This document shows positions 28,987 through 37,412 of a stretch of DNA of 48,895 nt, in pieces. The notes under the pieces are model-generated. The model was not told the DNA's origin. It was given only the letters and a program-made list of their open reading frames with translations, and searched no databases. This DNA comes from an uncultured Acidobacteriaceae bacterium (GTDB taxonomy: Bacteria > Acidobacteriota > Terriglobia > Terriglobales > Acidobacteriaceae). Position 1 is the stretch's first letter, and each line of letters begins with the position of its first letter. The stretch covers positions 1-48,895 of the forward strand of contig CAINJJ010000052.1 in the NCBI GenBank assembly GCA_903849645.1, read 5' to 3'. The translations under genes and the position numbers were made by a program.

Positions 28987-30243
28987 ATGTTAGCAAGGCA
29001 GGAGAAGATGACAAGCGCCTCATCCCTATCGGTAGAGACGGCCGCTGAGCCGCAACTTCAAGCGCGCCTCGCCTCTATCGATATCTTTCGCGGACTCACG
29101 ATGACGCTGATGATCTTCGTCAACCAGATGGCGGACGTGAAGGGCCTGCCATGGTGGAACTACCATATGAAGGCCAGCGTGGATGCCATGACCTATGTCG
29201 ATATGGTCTTCCCGTTCTTTCTGTTTATCGTGGGTCTTTCGATGCCTATCGCCATCGAGAGTCGGCTCCGCGGGAACCCTTCGATGCCGGCGCTTTGGCG
29301 GCATGTGGGAATGCGGACAGCAAGCCTTCTGGTGCTTGGACTGATTCTGGCCAATGCAGGCGCCGGGGATAGCGCGCGGATGGGGATCGGCGCATCACTC
29401 TGGGCGGTTGTCGCACTCACTGGCGCGGCCCTTTGGCTGAATGACTATAGTCCGGCGAGCTTTCCGCCCATCGTACGCCGCTGGCTCCCGGTCGCGGGAT
29501 TTGCAATAGTCGCGGTCATGCTGGCGATCTTTCGTTCTATTCCAGCGCCTGGGAGTTCCGGATGGCTGGACTTTTCCTATCCGGAGATACTCGGCCTGAT
29601 TGGCTGGAGCTACTTGGGCGTCGCGCTTGTCTATATTCCCTTGCGCAAATGGAATTGGGCGCCCCTGGCACTCTTTCTGGCGATGATGTCTCTCTGTGTC
29701 CTGACCGCAGGTGATTGGGTGACCTTTACCGATGAGTTGCCGTTCATTGCCTGGCCTTGGGGCAATGGGTCCATGGCGGGCATCATGCTGGCCGGAATCA
29801 TCACGTCGATGATCTTCACGGGGAGCCATCGCTGGCCCTCGCTTCGTCAAAGGATGCTTTTGGCGCTGATATTTGCCATCGCGGCAATTGGGGCAGCGTG
29901 GGCCTTGACGCCGCTCGGGGTCTCCAAGATACGCGAAACACCCACGTGGACCCTCTACAGCATTGGCGCGGCCGTGCTGGCCTTTACCGCCCTCTACTGG
30001 GTCTGTGATGTGAGAGGTCGGACGGGATGGGCGTCCTTTGCCCGCCCCGCCGGCTCCAATACTTTGACGACCTATCTGCTTCCGGACTATGCACACTTCC
30101 TTCTTGCCGCGGCGGGCATCCGGTACCTTGACACGCACCTGGACTCGCATTGGCCAGGGGTTCTGAAGTGCGCGATTTTCACGGCTCTGGTGTTGGCGGC
30201 CGGGTCTGCCCTGACGCGAAGCAAAATCAGGCTGCGCCTCTGA
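28987..30243 (+). CDS. Heparan-alpha-glucosaminide N-acetyltransferase-like membrane protein (DUF5009 type)
   Basis: 418 residues with about 10-11 membrane helices. The family signature is clear: RLASIDIFRGLTMTLMIFVN, LPWWNYHMKASVDAMTYVDM, VFPFFLFIVGLSMPIAIESR. These match bacterial homologues of lysosomal HGSNAT, thought to move an acetyl group from cytoplasmic acetyl-CoA across the membrane to a sugar. The C-terminal SNTLTTYLLPDYAHFLL is also typical. GGGAAG precedes the ATG at 28987; the ATG at 29008 would remove seven residues. It is divergent from the TonB receptor and may help process its substrate, which is inference. Confidence 0.85.
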   Translation: MLARQEKMTSASSLSVETAAEPQLQARLASIDIFRGLTMTLMIFVNQMADVKGLPWWNYHMKASVDAMTYVDMVFPFFLFIVGLSMPIAIESRLRGNPSMPALWRHVGMRTASLLVLGLILANAGAGDSARMGIGASLWAVVALTGAALWLNDYSPASFPPIVRRWLPVAGFAIVAVMLAIFRSIPAPGSSGWLDFSYPEILGLIGWSYLGVALVYIPLRKWNWAPLALFLAMMSLCVLTAGDWVTFTDELPFIAWPWGNGSMAGIMLAGIITSMIFTGSHRWPSLRQRMLLALIFAIAAIGAAWALTPLGVSKIRETPTWTLYSIGAAVLAFTALYWVCDVRGRTGWASFARPAGSNTLTTYLLPDYAHFLLAAAGIRYLDTHLDSHWPGVLKCAIFTALVLAAGSALTRSKIRLRL

Positions 30244-30560
30244 CTGATCGCACAACTGTGCATCGAGAAAGTGCGCCCCTCCCCCCTTCCACCAGGCTGG
30301 CTCCTCGTCTATGATGATGAGGCGGGGTCAGGCTTGGTTCCGTCCTGCTGAACTGGGTAGAATTGCCAACCGCCGTTTTCCGCTTTGTGTTTCTGCGTTA
30401 GGTTGATTCGATGTGTTTTGGTTTTCATGGTGTCCGCGCCGTGCAGAGATCGTTTTCCGGGGGCGCCTTGATAACCGCAAATTCGACTTCAACTTCTCGC
30501 TTTGGACACCAGGATGGACACCAAAGAGGCTCATTAGACGCAAATTTTTGATTCTAAAGG

Positions 30561-30593
30561 GCGGGAGTAGTTCAGTGGCAGAACGTCAGCTTC
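30561..30593 (+). pseudogene. Truncated tRNA-Gly gene (5-prime part only)
   Basis: GCGGGAGTAGTTCAGTGGCA followed by GAACGTCAGCTTC reproduces the acceptor 5-prime strand, the D arm and the 5-prime half of the anticodon stem of a bacterial tRNA-Gly. In the intact gene the sequence should run on TTCCCAA-GCTGA, i.e. anticodon CCC. Here it breaks after TTC inside the anticodon loop and continues with ATCCTGCAATTTTT. The 3-prime half of the stem, the T arm and the acceptor 3-prime strand are not present downstream. No functional tRNA can form. Such breaks are typical scars of integration or excision at a tRNA gene. Confidence 0.75.
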
Positions 30594-30597
30594 ATCC
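30580..30597. repeat. Right copy of the 18-bp direct repeat
   Basis: AGAACGTCAGCTTCATCC, identical to 24728-24745. The first 14 bases are tRNA-Gly sequence. The last four (ATCC) are not tRNA but match the antisense end of the receptor gene, so the junction looks like a hybrid of the two. Confidence 0.7.
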
Positions 30598-30607
30598 TGC
30601 AATTTTT

Positions 30608-30634
30608 AGCATCTCCTCCCAATAGATGCTTTTT
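30608..30634 (+). terminator. Rho-independent terminator-like hairpin
   Basis: AGCATCT-CCTCCCAAT-AGATGCT stem (7 bp, 9-base loop) followed by TTTT, 15 bases after the tRNA fragment. It would end any transcript entering from the left. Confidence 0.5.
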
Positions 30635-30964
30635 GTATCAATCAAATCTAACAGAATCATACGCATACAACATGAACTGGAAGGCATTTCAGCAACGCGC
30701 GACTGTTGACTGATTTGTACTCTTTTGCGGATTTTGGGCAGATGGATAGTAAAAATGGCTAGTAAAAGTCAGTCTCTGGCGAATGGAGATCCAGCAGAGG
30801 CTGTTCTGTTGCTAGGGCTGAATCCTTTTTGACCGCATTTTCTCCTCTTCTTTTCTCCTCTCGGGTTTGATGGTCCTTGAGGAGACGGACAGTGCGACAG
30901 CAATCCACGTCCCGACTTGGCGTAATTGACATATTGCAAGGTATAGTCGACTAGTTTTTAGACT

Positions 30965-31856
30965 ATGGCTGAAATAGAAAACGGCTTTGCACGATGTCGC
31001 GAAGTGCTGCTCGACCGGCTGAAATAAGCAGTACCAGCCCGCATCCAGTTACTCACAGGACCGCGGCAAGTAGGCAAAACCACGTTGCTTATGGAAATCA
31101 CCGCCCAGTTCGGCGACAGAGCTGTGTACCCAGCCGGCGACGAGCTAGACGCTGCGCTACCCGGATTCTGGGAGCGTAGCTGTGCGGCGCCCTGCCCTGC
31201 TGCGGCAGGTATTCGCTATTGCCGCTGGCTCGCCCGCACAGATCGTTTCACTTCAAAAGATGCATGGCCAACTACAGGACGGCGGTGCTCTAGAAACGGT
31301 TGCGCATTATTTGGCACTGCTCCAAGACGCCTACCTGGGTGCTACGCTGGAGAAATACTCGGCGCGGGCGCTCAGACGTCGCGCCTCTCCGCCCAAGCTC
31401 GTATTGCTAAACAACGCGTTAATTTCTGCCATGCATCCCGGTGGCCCTCCCGATCCAGCTCGTGAGCCTGACCGTTTCGGATTCCGGGTCGAGAATGCCT
31501 GCCTAGCCTTCGCCATCAACCAGGGCCAACAGGTGTCGTATTGGCGAGAAGAACCACTGGAAATCGATGCAGTCTTCTATGGGAGCTGGGGAAAGTGGGC
31601 AATCGAAGTCAAAACAGGCGGATTCGATAGCCAGGCCCTCCGTGGAGTTCTGGAGTTTTGTCGCCGCCATCCAGCAATGAAGCCGCTTGTCATCTGTGCA
31701 CCAGGTAGCGAAGAAACTTCACGGCGACATGGAATCCAAAGCATCAACTGGGAAGATTTCCTGCTCCAAGGCCCCCCGAGAACTGAAGAACTGAAGATAA
31801 GAGAAGGGGTTTTCCCTGCCTACTCTTGGGTCATTTGCAAACAATCAGAAAAATGA
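30965..31856 (+). pseudogene. Decayed DUF4143-family AAA ATPase gene
   Basis: An ATG at 30965 opens MAEIENGFARCREVLLDRLK and hits an in-frame TAA at 31025. The same frame continues with ARIQLLTGPRQVGKTTLLME, the Walker A block of DUF4143 ATPases. Near 31150-31180 homology shifts to another frame, which then runs to 31856 with the family C-terminus: RRPALLRQVFAIAAGSPAQI, KMHGQLQDGGALETVAHYLA, and the nuclease-like ending WREEPLEIDAVFYGSWGKWA-IEVKTG. The middle (Walker B, sensor) is missing, roughly 100-150 codons. A stop, a deletion and a frameshift together make this clearly non-functional. Confidence 0.85.
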
Positions 31857-31916
31857 CCAAACTCTGGTGATTTCGATTTTCGCTTCAGCGTGAAAACACT
31901 GCACAATGCAAACGTG

Positions 31917-31960
31917 TGTGATGACAATTGGTCATCACAGAGATCCAATTTATTATTGGA
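31917..31960 (+). promoter_or_regulatory. Promoter of the conjugation operon covered by two operator-like dyads
   Basis: TTGGTC (31928-31933), 17 bases, TATTAT (31951-31956) forms a plausible promoter. Two inverted repeats lie over its boxes: TGTGATGAC-AATTG-GTCATCACA at 31917-31939 covers the minus-35, and TCCAAT-TTATT-ATTGGA at 31944-31960 covers the minus-10. The expected start is near 31963, about 65 bases before virB2. A repressor bound at the dyads would block polymerase. The ribbon-helix-helix-like proteins encoded at 42251 and 42755 are candidate regulators, which is inference. Confidence 0.5.
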
Positions 31961-32027
31961 CGGGAGCCAACCTATCAGCGCAATGTTTCGGCATAACGTG
32001 GTCCTTTGGAGACCGTAGGAGGTGCCG

Positions 32028-32369
32028 ATGAACGCCCAGCTCACGTCCTCATTCCGGCGCGGAGTCCGTCACGTCGAACGCCTGCGCCGGGTTCGTCCGA
32101 CCCTTACTTTAGCCCTGCTGATTGTGGCGTGTCCTACGCTTGCAATGGCCGCCGTCAGCGGATCACCATTTGACAACGGATTCACCGCCCTTCAATCCCT
32201 ATTCACCGGAACGGTAGCCAAGGTGGCTAGTCTGATCGCCATCGTGGTCGGCGGCTACCAGTTCGCGCACGGCGAACCGGGCGCAAAGCGCAACCTTGCC
32301 GGCGTCGCTGCGGGCTCGGGAATCGCTGTGCTTGCAACCAATGTTCTGAGCTGGCTCTGGGGCATGTAA
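32028..32369 (+). CDS. virB2: VirB2/TrbC-like conjugative pilin
   Basis: 113-residue prepilin. A long basic signal peptide (LRRVRPTLTLALLIVACPTLAMA) is probably cleaved after AMA near residue 41. The mature ~72-residue protein has two hydrophobic helices (FTGTVAKVASLIAIVVGGYQFAHG and AGVAAGSGIAVLATNVLSWLW) joined by the short basic loop EPGAKRN, the VirB2/TrbC pattern. The ATG at 32028 follows AGGAGG at five bases. First gene of the type IV secretion operon. Confidence 0.88.
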   Translation: MNAQLTSSFRRGVRHVERLRRVRPTLTLALLIVACPTLAMAAVSGSPFDNGFTALQSLFTGTVAKVASLIAIVVGGYQFAHGEPGAKRNLAGVAAGSGIAVLATNVLSWLWGM

Positions 32370-32433
32370 TGGGCGCCCGCACGCGGAGCTCCTTCTAACG
32401 AACGATTCAACTGTTCGACTGTGAGGGGCCGAG

Positions 32434-32775
32434 ATGCAGACACACACCAATACCCGGCGCAGGATTGGGGTCTCCGGCGATGGCTCATCGTCGCCGGGGC
32501 GCAGAAACCGGGTCTACAAGAGCCTGCACAAGCCCCTCACGTACCTGGGCGTCGAGCGGACGGTCTTCTACCTCGTATGCGTCCTCGCCGCAGGGACGTT
32601 CAATCTCTTCAACAGCCTGGTCGCCGGGCTGATCTTCTTCGCGGGCGGGTACGTCTTCGGCTACTGGGTCACGAATACCGACCCGGCCTTCCTCCACATC
32701 CTTGGCCGGTCCGAGCGATACAAGGCGCGGTACGACGCAGCGAAGCAGGCAATTCCTCGCGTGGAGGTGCAGTGA
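32434..32775 (+). CDS. virB3: VirB3/TrbD-like inner-membrane protein
   Basis: 113 residues. A basic N-terminus (RRNRVYKSLHKPLTYLGVER) is followed by two close hydrophobic segments at about 43-80 (VFYLVCVLAAGTFNLFNSLV, GLIFFAGGYVFGYWVTNTDP), then LHILGRSERYKARYDAAK. VirB3 family proteins look just like this and work with VirB4 at the base of the channel. GAGGGG precedes the ATG. The stop codon overlaps the virB4 ATG (TGATG), so the two are translationally coupled. Confidence 0.87.
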   Translation: MQTHTNTRRRIGVSGDGSSSPGRRNRVYKSLHKPLTYLGVERTVFYLVCVLAAGTFNLFNSLVAGLIFFAGGYVFGYWVTNTDPAFLHILGRSERYKARYDAAKQAIPRVEVQ

Positions 32776-35276
32776 TGCTGCGCATTGATAAGGTCATCAA
32801 GCCGTGGCGGGATGCGGATTCGCTGTGCGACCACATCAACCTCTACGGGTTCTGGAACGAGAAGTCATTTCTGACCAAGAGCGGCGACCTCGGCATGGTC
32901 TTGAGTGTGCCGGGTGTCGATTATGAAAGCCTGGATCATGCTGGCCAGGAATATGCGGTGAAGCGCCTGGAGGCGGCGCTGAAGTCCTTCGGCCCAGGGT
33001 TCCACGTATATCAATACCTGTTCAAGTCCAACCGGCCGGAGATTCCCTTTGGCAGCTACGACGACGCTGTGGTCCAGACAGCGATTGACCAGCGCCGCCG
33101 GTTCTTCGAGCAGAAGCGGGACAGCCTCTATCAAGTTGAGATCTTCTTCTGTGTCCTGCTTGAAGGGGCGCGGTCGAAGACCGGCCTCGGCCCGGCCCTG
33201 GGCCGGCTGTTCAGCGACCCGGCCGGAGCCGTGTCAGAGCTCAAGAGCCAGTTCTCGAATACCGCAACAAAGACTCTGCTCCGGTCACAGATCGAGAGCG
33301 ACCTGGGCCGCCTCGGAGCGCAGGTGCAAGCCTTTCTGCGGCAGCTCAGCGACTTCATGCAGATCGAGGTGCTCGGGAGTGAAGGCCAGTTCCGATTCTT
33401 CCGGCGGCTGCTCAACTACGACGACTGGCGCGTTGACGGGCGGCCGAAGCATACGCAGTTCCTCGACTACCAGGTCGTCAACTCGGACATCGAGGCGGAG
33501 CGCAGTCATCTGCGCGTCGGCAACCACTTCGTGCGCGTGCTGACCATGAAGGAAGCGATCACGGAGACGCGCCCCCTGGTACTCGATGCGCTGTTGAAGA
33601 TTCCGGCCAACTTCTATGTTGTTACCGAATGGGTTCCGATCCCGGCCAAGCGGGCGCGAAAGGAAGTGAACAAGCGCCGCCGACACTTCAACGTCTCGAA
33701 GACCGGCTTCGTCTCGCAGTTGGGCTCGGACCCAGCTAAGACCAATCCCCGCGATGTGCTGATCGATGAATCGAAGCAGGCGGACATCGAGAACCTGGGC
33801 GACTGCCTGCGCGCGCTCGGCGAAGGGCAATCCCTGGGCGAGTTTTCGCTGACCATCGTTCTCTACAATCAGGACCGCCATCAGCTCGATCAGCTCACCG
33901 GCGAGTTCGCGGGCGTATTCACCCATGCGGACGGTGACCTATTTGTTGAGACCTACAACCAGTTGAATGCCTACTTCGCCACCGTTCCGGGCAACTACCA
34001 GATCAACCTGCGCAGGATGCTCATTCTCAACACCAACTATGCCGATCTCTCTTTCCTGTTCACGATCCTGCCTGGCGAAAAGACAAACGCGCATCTTGGC
34101 ACCGAGTACCTGGCGGTCTTTGAGACGGACAATGCCACGCCTTACTTTCTCAACCTGCACGAAGGCGAAGTTGCGCACACGCTCATCCTCGGAATGACAG
34201 GCTCGGGCAAGTCGTATCTTTGCAACTTCCTCCTCCAGAACGCGCAGAAGTACTCGCCTCTGACCTTCATCTTCGACATCGGCGGGAGCTTCGAGTCGAT
34301 CACGACCATCTTCGGAGGCAGCTACCTGAACGTGGGCCAGGAGGCGCGGGACTTTTCCATCAACCCGTTTGCTCTGTCCTATTCAAAGGAGAATCTGCAG
34401 TTCCTGTTCAGCTTCTTCCGCGTGCTGATCGAGGGCGCCGATCAGCAGTACCGGATGGACTTCAAGGAAGAGCGCAAGCTGTGGGAGGCGATTGAGCGGA
34501 CTTATCTGCTTGAGGAGGGCCAGCGGACGCTCACGAACTTCGCCAACATCATCGGCGAGTTGAAGGAGCGGCTGCACCGCTGGACCCGCGCCGGACAGTA
34601 CGGCTTCCTCTTCGATAATCCCACCGATACCTTGACCTTCAGCCGCTTCCAGACCTTCAACTTCGCCGGCTGGGGCGATGCTTCGGAAGTCCTTGAGCCT
34701 CTTCTGTTTTATGTCCTTCACCGGGCTTCGAACGAGATCTGCGACCCGGCAAGGCTAGGCACCTTCAAAGCGTTCCTGATGGACGAGGCGTGGCTGTTCA
34801 TGAGGAACGAGACCATTCGAAATTACGTGGTGCAGGCGCAGAAGACCTGGCGCAAGCATAACGCGGCAATGATTCTGGCCACGCAGTCGATCAAGGAACT
34901 GGAACAATCGGGAATGCTCGAAACCGTTGCAGAGAGCTGCCCGACCAAGATCTTCCTCGCCAACCCGGAGATGAATCGGGATGTCTACCGGGAGGCATTT
35001 CATTTGAACGACACGGAGCTTGAACTCATCGCGGGCCTGGTTCCTCCCGGCCAGATGCTCGTCCGCAAGGCGCAGAGTTCGAAGAAGGTCCACCTCAACG
35101 TCGATTCGGTCACGCACTGGATGGCGACCAACAACGCCCGCGACAACCTCGTGAAGCGCGACTACTTCCAGAGATTCGGCATCGCCGAAGGGCTCCGCCG
35201 TCTCGCCGAGGAACGGCCTTTCACACCACGTGCAATCGCAACCAGCACTCCCAACCCCCAAGGAGCTGTCGCATGA
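32775..35276 (+). CDS. virB4: VirB4/TrbE-like conjugation ATPase
   Basis: 833 residues from the ATG at 32775. A longer reading of the same frame back to 32421 lies inside virB3 in a different frame and is spurious. The N-terminal CagE/TrbE/VirB domain contains LYGFWNEKSFLTKSGDLGMV, FHVYQYLFKSNRP and YQVEIFFCVLLEG. The C-terminal RecA-like ATPase carries Walker A GMTGSGKS (473-480), DIGGSFESIT, Walker B in AFLMDEAWLFM and ILATQSIKELEQSG. It powers pilus assembly and substrate transfer at the cytoplasmic face. The last four bases overlap virB9 (ATGA). Confidence 0.95.
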   Translation: MLRIDKVIKPWRDADSLCDHINLYGFWNEKSFLTKSGDLGMVLSVPGVDYESLDHAGQEYAVKRLEAALKSFGPGFHVYQYLFKSNRPEIPFGSYDDAVVQTAIDQRRRFFEQKRDSLYQVEIFFCVLLEGARSKTGLGPALGRLFSDPAGAVSELKSQFSNTATKTLLRSQIESDLGRLGAQVQAFLRQLSDFMQIEVLGSEGQFRFFRRLLNYDDWRVDGRPKHTQFLDYQVVNSDIEAERSHLRVGNHFVRVLTMKEAITETRPLVLDALLKIPANFYVVTEWVPIPAKRARKEVNKRRRHFNVSKTGFVSQLGSDPAKTNPRDVLIDESKQADIENLGDCLRALGEGQSLGEFSLTIVLYNQDRHQLDQLTGEFAGVFTHADGDLFVETYNQLNAYFATVPGNYQINLRRMLILNTNYADLSFLFTILPGEKTNAHLGTEYLAVFETDNATPYFLNLHEGEVAHTLILGMTGSGKSYLCNFLLQNAQKYSPLTFIFDIGGSFESITTIFGGSYLNVGQEARDFSINPFALSYSKENLQFLFSFFRVLIEGADQQYRMDFKEERKLWEAIERTYLLEEGQRTLTNFANIIGELKERLHRWTRAGQYGFLFDNPTDTLTFSRFQTFNFAGWGDASEVLEPLLFYVLHRASNEICDPARLGTFKAFLMDEAWLFMRNETIRNYVVQAQKTWRKHNAAMILATQSIKELEQSGMLETVAESCPTKIFLANPEMNRDVYREAFHLNDTELELIAGLVPPGQMLVRKAQSSKKVHLNVDSVTHWMATNNARDNLVKRDYFQRFGIAEGLRRLAEERPFTPRAIATSTPNPQGAVA

Positions 35277-36034
35277 ACCACAAATTGTTGATCATGGCCG
35301 GGCTGGCCCTGGCCTTTGCCGCGGACGTTGCCGCCCAGGAGGCGACGGCCCGCACTGTCCAGTACCACACGCAGGATATTGTTCCGATCCGCGCCAAGCT
35401 GAAATACACGACGCTGATTCAATTGCCCGCAACCGAAAAGATCATGGACGCCGCGACTGGCGACAAGGAGTTCTGGGTTGTCGATCTGGTCGGCAACTTC
35501 TGCTTCGTTCATCCCGCCAAGGCGGGCATTGGGTCGAACCTGAACCTGATCACCGACAAGGGCAACATCTACAGCTTCACACTGCAGGATGTGTCGGGGA
35601 CCGCTTCGCTGGCGGACCTCAAGGTCATCATCCAGCCCGCGGACCGCTCGGCGATTGTCGCCGCGGGAGGACCACCGCAGTTCGTTCCTGCCACCCAGCT
35701 TGAAGACTCGAAGCAGGCGCTTGCCGCTGTGCAGTCGCACGTCGAGCAGGCGGTTGACGAATACAAGAGCGCTTATCCGCTTCAGTTGAAGTTCGACTAT
35801 GTGTTCAAGGCCAACGCGGCGCCTTTCGACATCCAGTCAATTTATCACGACGACAAGTTCACGTACATCAAAACTCGGGCTCCGGAGAAGTTCAGCGTCT
35901 ACGAGATGAAGGACGGGAAGCCCAACCTGATCTCCTACGACCTTCGCGAGGGGACCTACATCATTCCCAAGGTGATGGACTCGGGGTATGTCGAGCTGGG
36001 CAAGAAGAAGATGGAGTTCACGCGCAAGGGATAG
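35273..36034 (+). CDS. virB9: VirB9/TrbG-like outer-membrane core protein
   Basis: 253 residues. Signal peptide MNHKLLIMAGLALAFAADVAAQ. The family features are the N-terminal domain with TRTVQYHTQDIV-type start (here TARTVQYHTQDIVPIRAKLK), the PATEKIMDAATGDKEFWVVD segment and the VirB10-interacting C-terminal domain (SIYHDDKFTYIKTRAPEKFS, LREGTYIIPKVMDSGYVELG). With VirB10 it forms the outer-membrane core ring; no VirB7 homologue is recognisable, although the small lipoprotein at 37413 might fill that role. Start overlaps virB4. Confidence 0.9.
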   Translation: MNHKLLIMAGLALAFAADVAAQEATARTVQYHTQDIVPIRAKLKYTTLIQLPATEKIMDAATGDKEFWVVDLVGNFCFVHPAKAGIGSNLNLITDKGNIYSFTLQDVSGTASLADLKVIIQPADRSAIVAAGGPPQFVPATQLEDSKQALAAVQSHVEQAVDEYKSAYPLQLKFDYVFKANAAPFDIQSIYHDDKFTYIKTRAPEKFSVYEMKDGKPNLISYDLREGTYIIPKVMDSGYVELGKKKMEFTRKG

Positions 36035-36057
36035 TCAACTTCCAAGCGGGGTGCCTT

Positions 36058-37401
36058 ATGACGGACGCGACCATCAATCCGGGGCAACAGGCGCAGGCTG
36101 AACCGCAGCTGCGCCAGACCGCGGCAGAACCCAGGGGAGTTCTGCACAAGAACCTGAAGCCGGCGCTCTATCTGGGCGCGGCGGGAGTGGTGATTCTGGC
36201 GGCGCTCTTCAGTGGGGTGACGAAGAAATCTCCTGCCCACCAGGCCGAAGCGAGCCATGAGCCGCCCCAGCCCGCCGTCCAGGACAACACCGACAACAAC
36301 GTGCAGGAGCTGAAGAACCAGGTGGCAGCGGCCCGCGCGCGCGATGCGCAGCAGGCGGCGATGAATGGCGGACAGGACCCGGCCCTTGCCAACGCGACGC
36401 TTGCGCAGCGCTACAGCGCAACCGGTGAACCGGCGCCGTGCGTTCCCGGCCAGCCCTGCGCAAGCCAGGGAGGCTACGGGCAGGCTCAGGGCGGGCAGCA
36501 GCTCACTCCGGCGCAACAAGAGGCGCTGCAGCTAGCCGCAAAGGAGCGCGAACTTGCCTTCAATGCTCGTTTTGCATCGAACCTTGTGTTCGCCCGCCCA
36601 CCGGAGGTGCAGGCAAAGCAAGCGGACCCGGCGGACACGGAGAGCGATGTGGCCGCTACCTCACAACAGATTGCTACGCCTGCCCCCAATCAGCCGGGCA
36701 CGAGCCTGATGTCAGGCCGGGCGGCGGGCGACGCGCCTGGCCCGGCTTCGGGACTGGCAACAACCACCCGCCGTCCCCAGATCAATATCGACTCCGCCGT
36801 CGGGCAGCCTTACGTCATCTATGAGGGTCTGACGCTCGATACGGTCCTCATGAACCGGCTCGATGGCGATGCCGTGGGTCCGGTAAAAGTGCTGGTCTCG
36901 AATCCCGTCTACTCGCACGACCGCCAGCATGTTCTGATCCCGGACGGGACCGTCGTTCTGGGCGAAGCCCGGAAGATCGGCGCTGCCAGTTTCGGACAGC
37001 AGCGCCGCATGGCGGTTGCCTTTCACCGCATGATCATGCCGGACGGCTACGCGGTCGATCTCGACCAGTTCCACGGTCTCGACCAGATCGGCGAAGAGGC
37101 CCTGAAGGACAAGGTCAACAACCATTACATCCAGGTATTTGGCACATCGATCGCACTGGGCGTGCTCTCGGGCGCCGGGCAGATTACCCAGGGCGGCGGA
37201 CTGATCTCGGCCAGTGGATCGCAATCGTTTGCAACCAGCGCGGCGGGGAGCGTGTCGCAATCGGCGGCTTCGATCCTCAACCGCTTCATTCAAATCCCGC
37301 CAACCATCACCATCCGGGAGGGGCATCGCGTGAAGGTCTATTTCACGCAGGACATGCTGCTGCCGGCTTATGAAAACCACACCATCCCGCAGACGTTCTA
37401 A
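36058..37401 (+). CDS. virB10: VirB10/TrbI-like core-complex protein
   Basis: 447 residues spanning both membranes. Cytoplasmic N-terminus rich in Gln/Glu; inner-membrane helix at about 36-53 (LYLGAAGVVILAALFSGV); long Pro/Gln/Ala-rich periplasmic linker to about 240. The C-terminal TrbI domain has PYVIYEGLTLDTVLMNRLDG, PDGTVVLGEARKIG, MIMPDGYAVDLDQFHGLDQI, QSAASILNRFIQIPPTITIR and the final HRVKVYFTQDMLLPAY. These are the hallmark blocks of the VirB10 outer-membrane ring. It senses ATP state of VirB4/VirB11 in known systems. Ends 11 bases before the lipoprotein gene. Confidence 0.94.
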   Translation: MTDATINPGQQAQAEPQLRQTAAEPRGVLHKNLKPALYLGAAGVVILAALFSGVTKKSPAHQAEASHEPPQPAVQDNTDNNVQELKNQVAAARARDAQQAAMNGGQDPALANATLAQRYSATGEPAPCVPGQPCASQGGYGQAQGGQQLTPAQQEALQLAAKERELAFNARFASNLVFARPPEVQAKQADPADTESDVAATSQQIATPAPNQPGTSLMSGRAAGDAPGPASGLATTTRRPQINIDSAVGQPYVIYEGLTLDTVLMNRLDGDAVGPVKVLVSNPVYSHDRQHVLIPDGTVVLGEARKIGAASFGQQRRMAVAFHRMIMPDGYAVDLDQFHGLDQIGEEALKDKVNNHYIQVFGTSIALGVLSGAGQITQGGGLISASGSQSFATSAAGSVSQSAASILNRFIQIPPTITIREGHRVKVYFTQDMLLPAYENHTIPQTF

Positions 37402-37412
37402 AGGAGACGCCC

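Larger units (their letters stand above)
30244..30964. other. Gene-free junction region, progressively AT-rich
   Basis: 721 bases without a credible intact gene. In order it holds a repeated GGACACCA element near 30505-30520, the broken tRNA-Gly (30561-30593), the 18-bp repeat (30580-30597), a terminator (30608-30634) and an AT-rich stretch. A 10-bp palindrome TAGTCGACTA at 30944-30953 lies just before the decayed ATPase gene. A TTGACA at 30926-30931 has no well-spaced partner. It reads as the left junction of a mobile region. Confidence 0.6.

Noticed and set aside
32421..32774. A 118-codon N-terminal extension of VirB4.
   Set aside because: It lies in a different frame over the whole virB3 gene, which has clear VirB3 features and its own ribosome-binding site; the virB4 ATG overlaps the virB3 stop.
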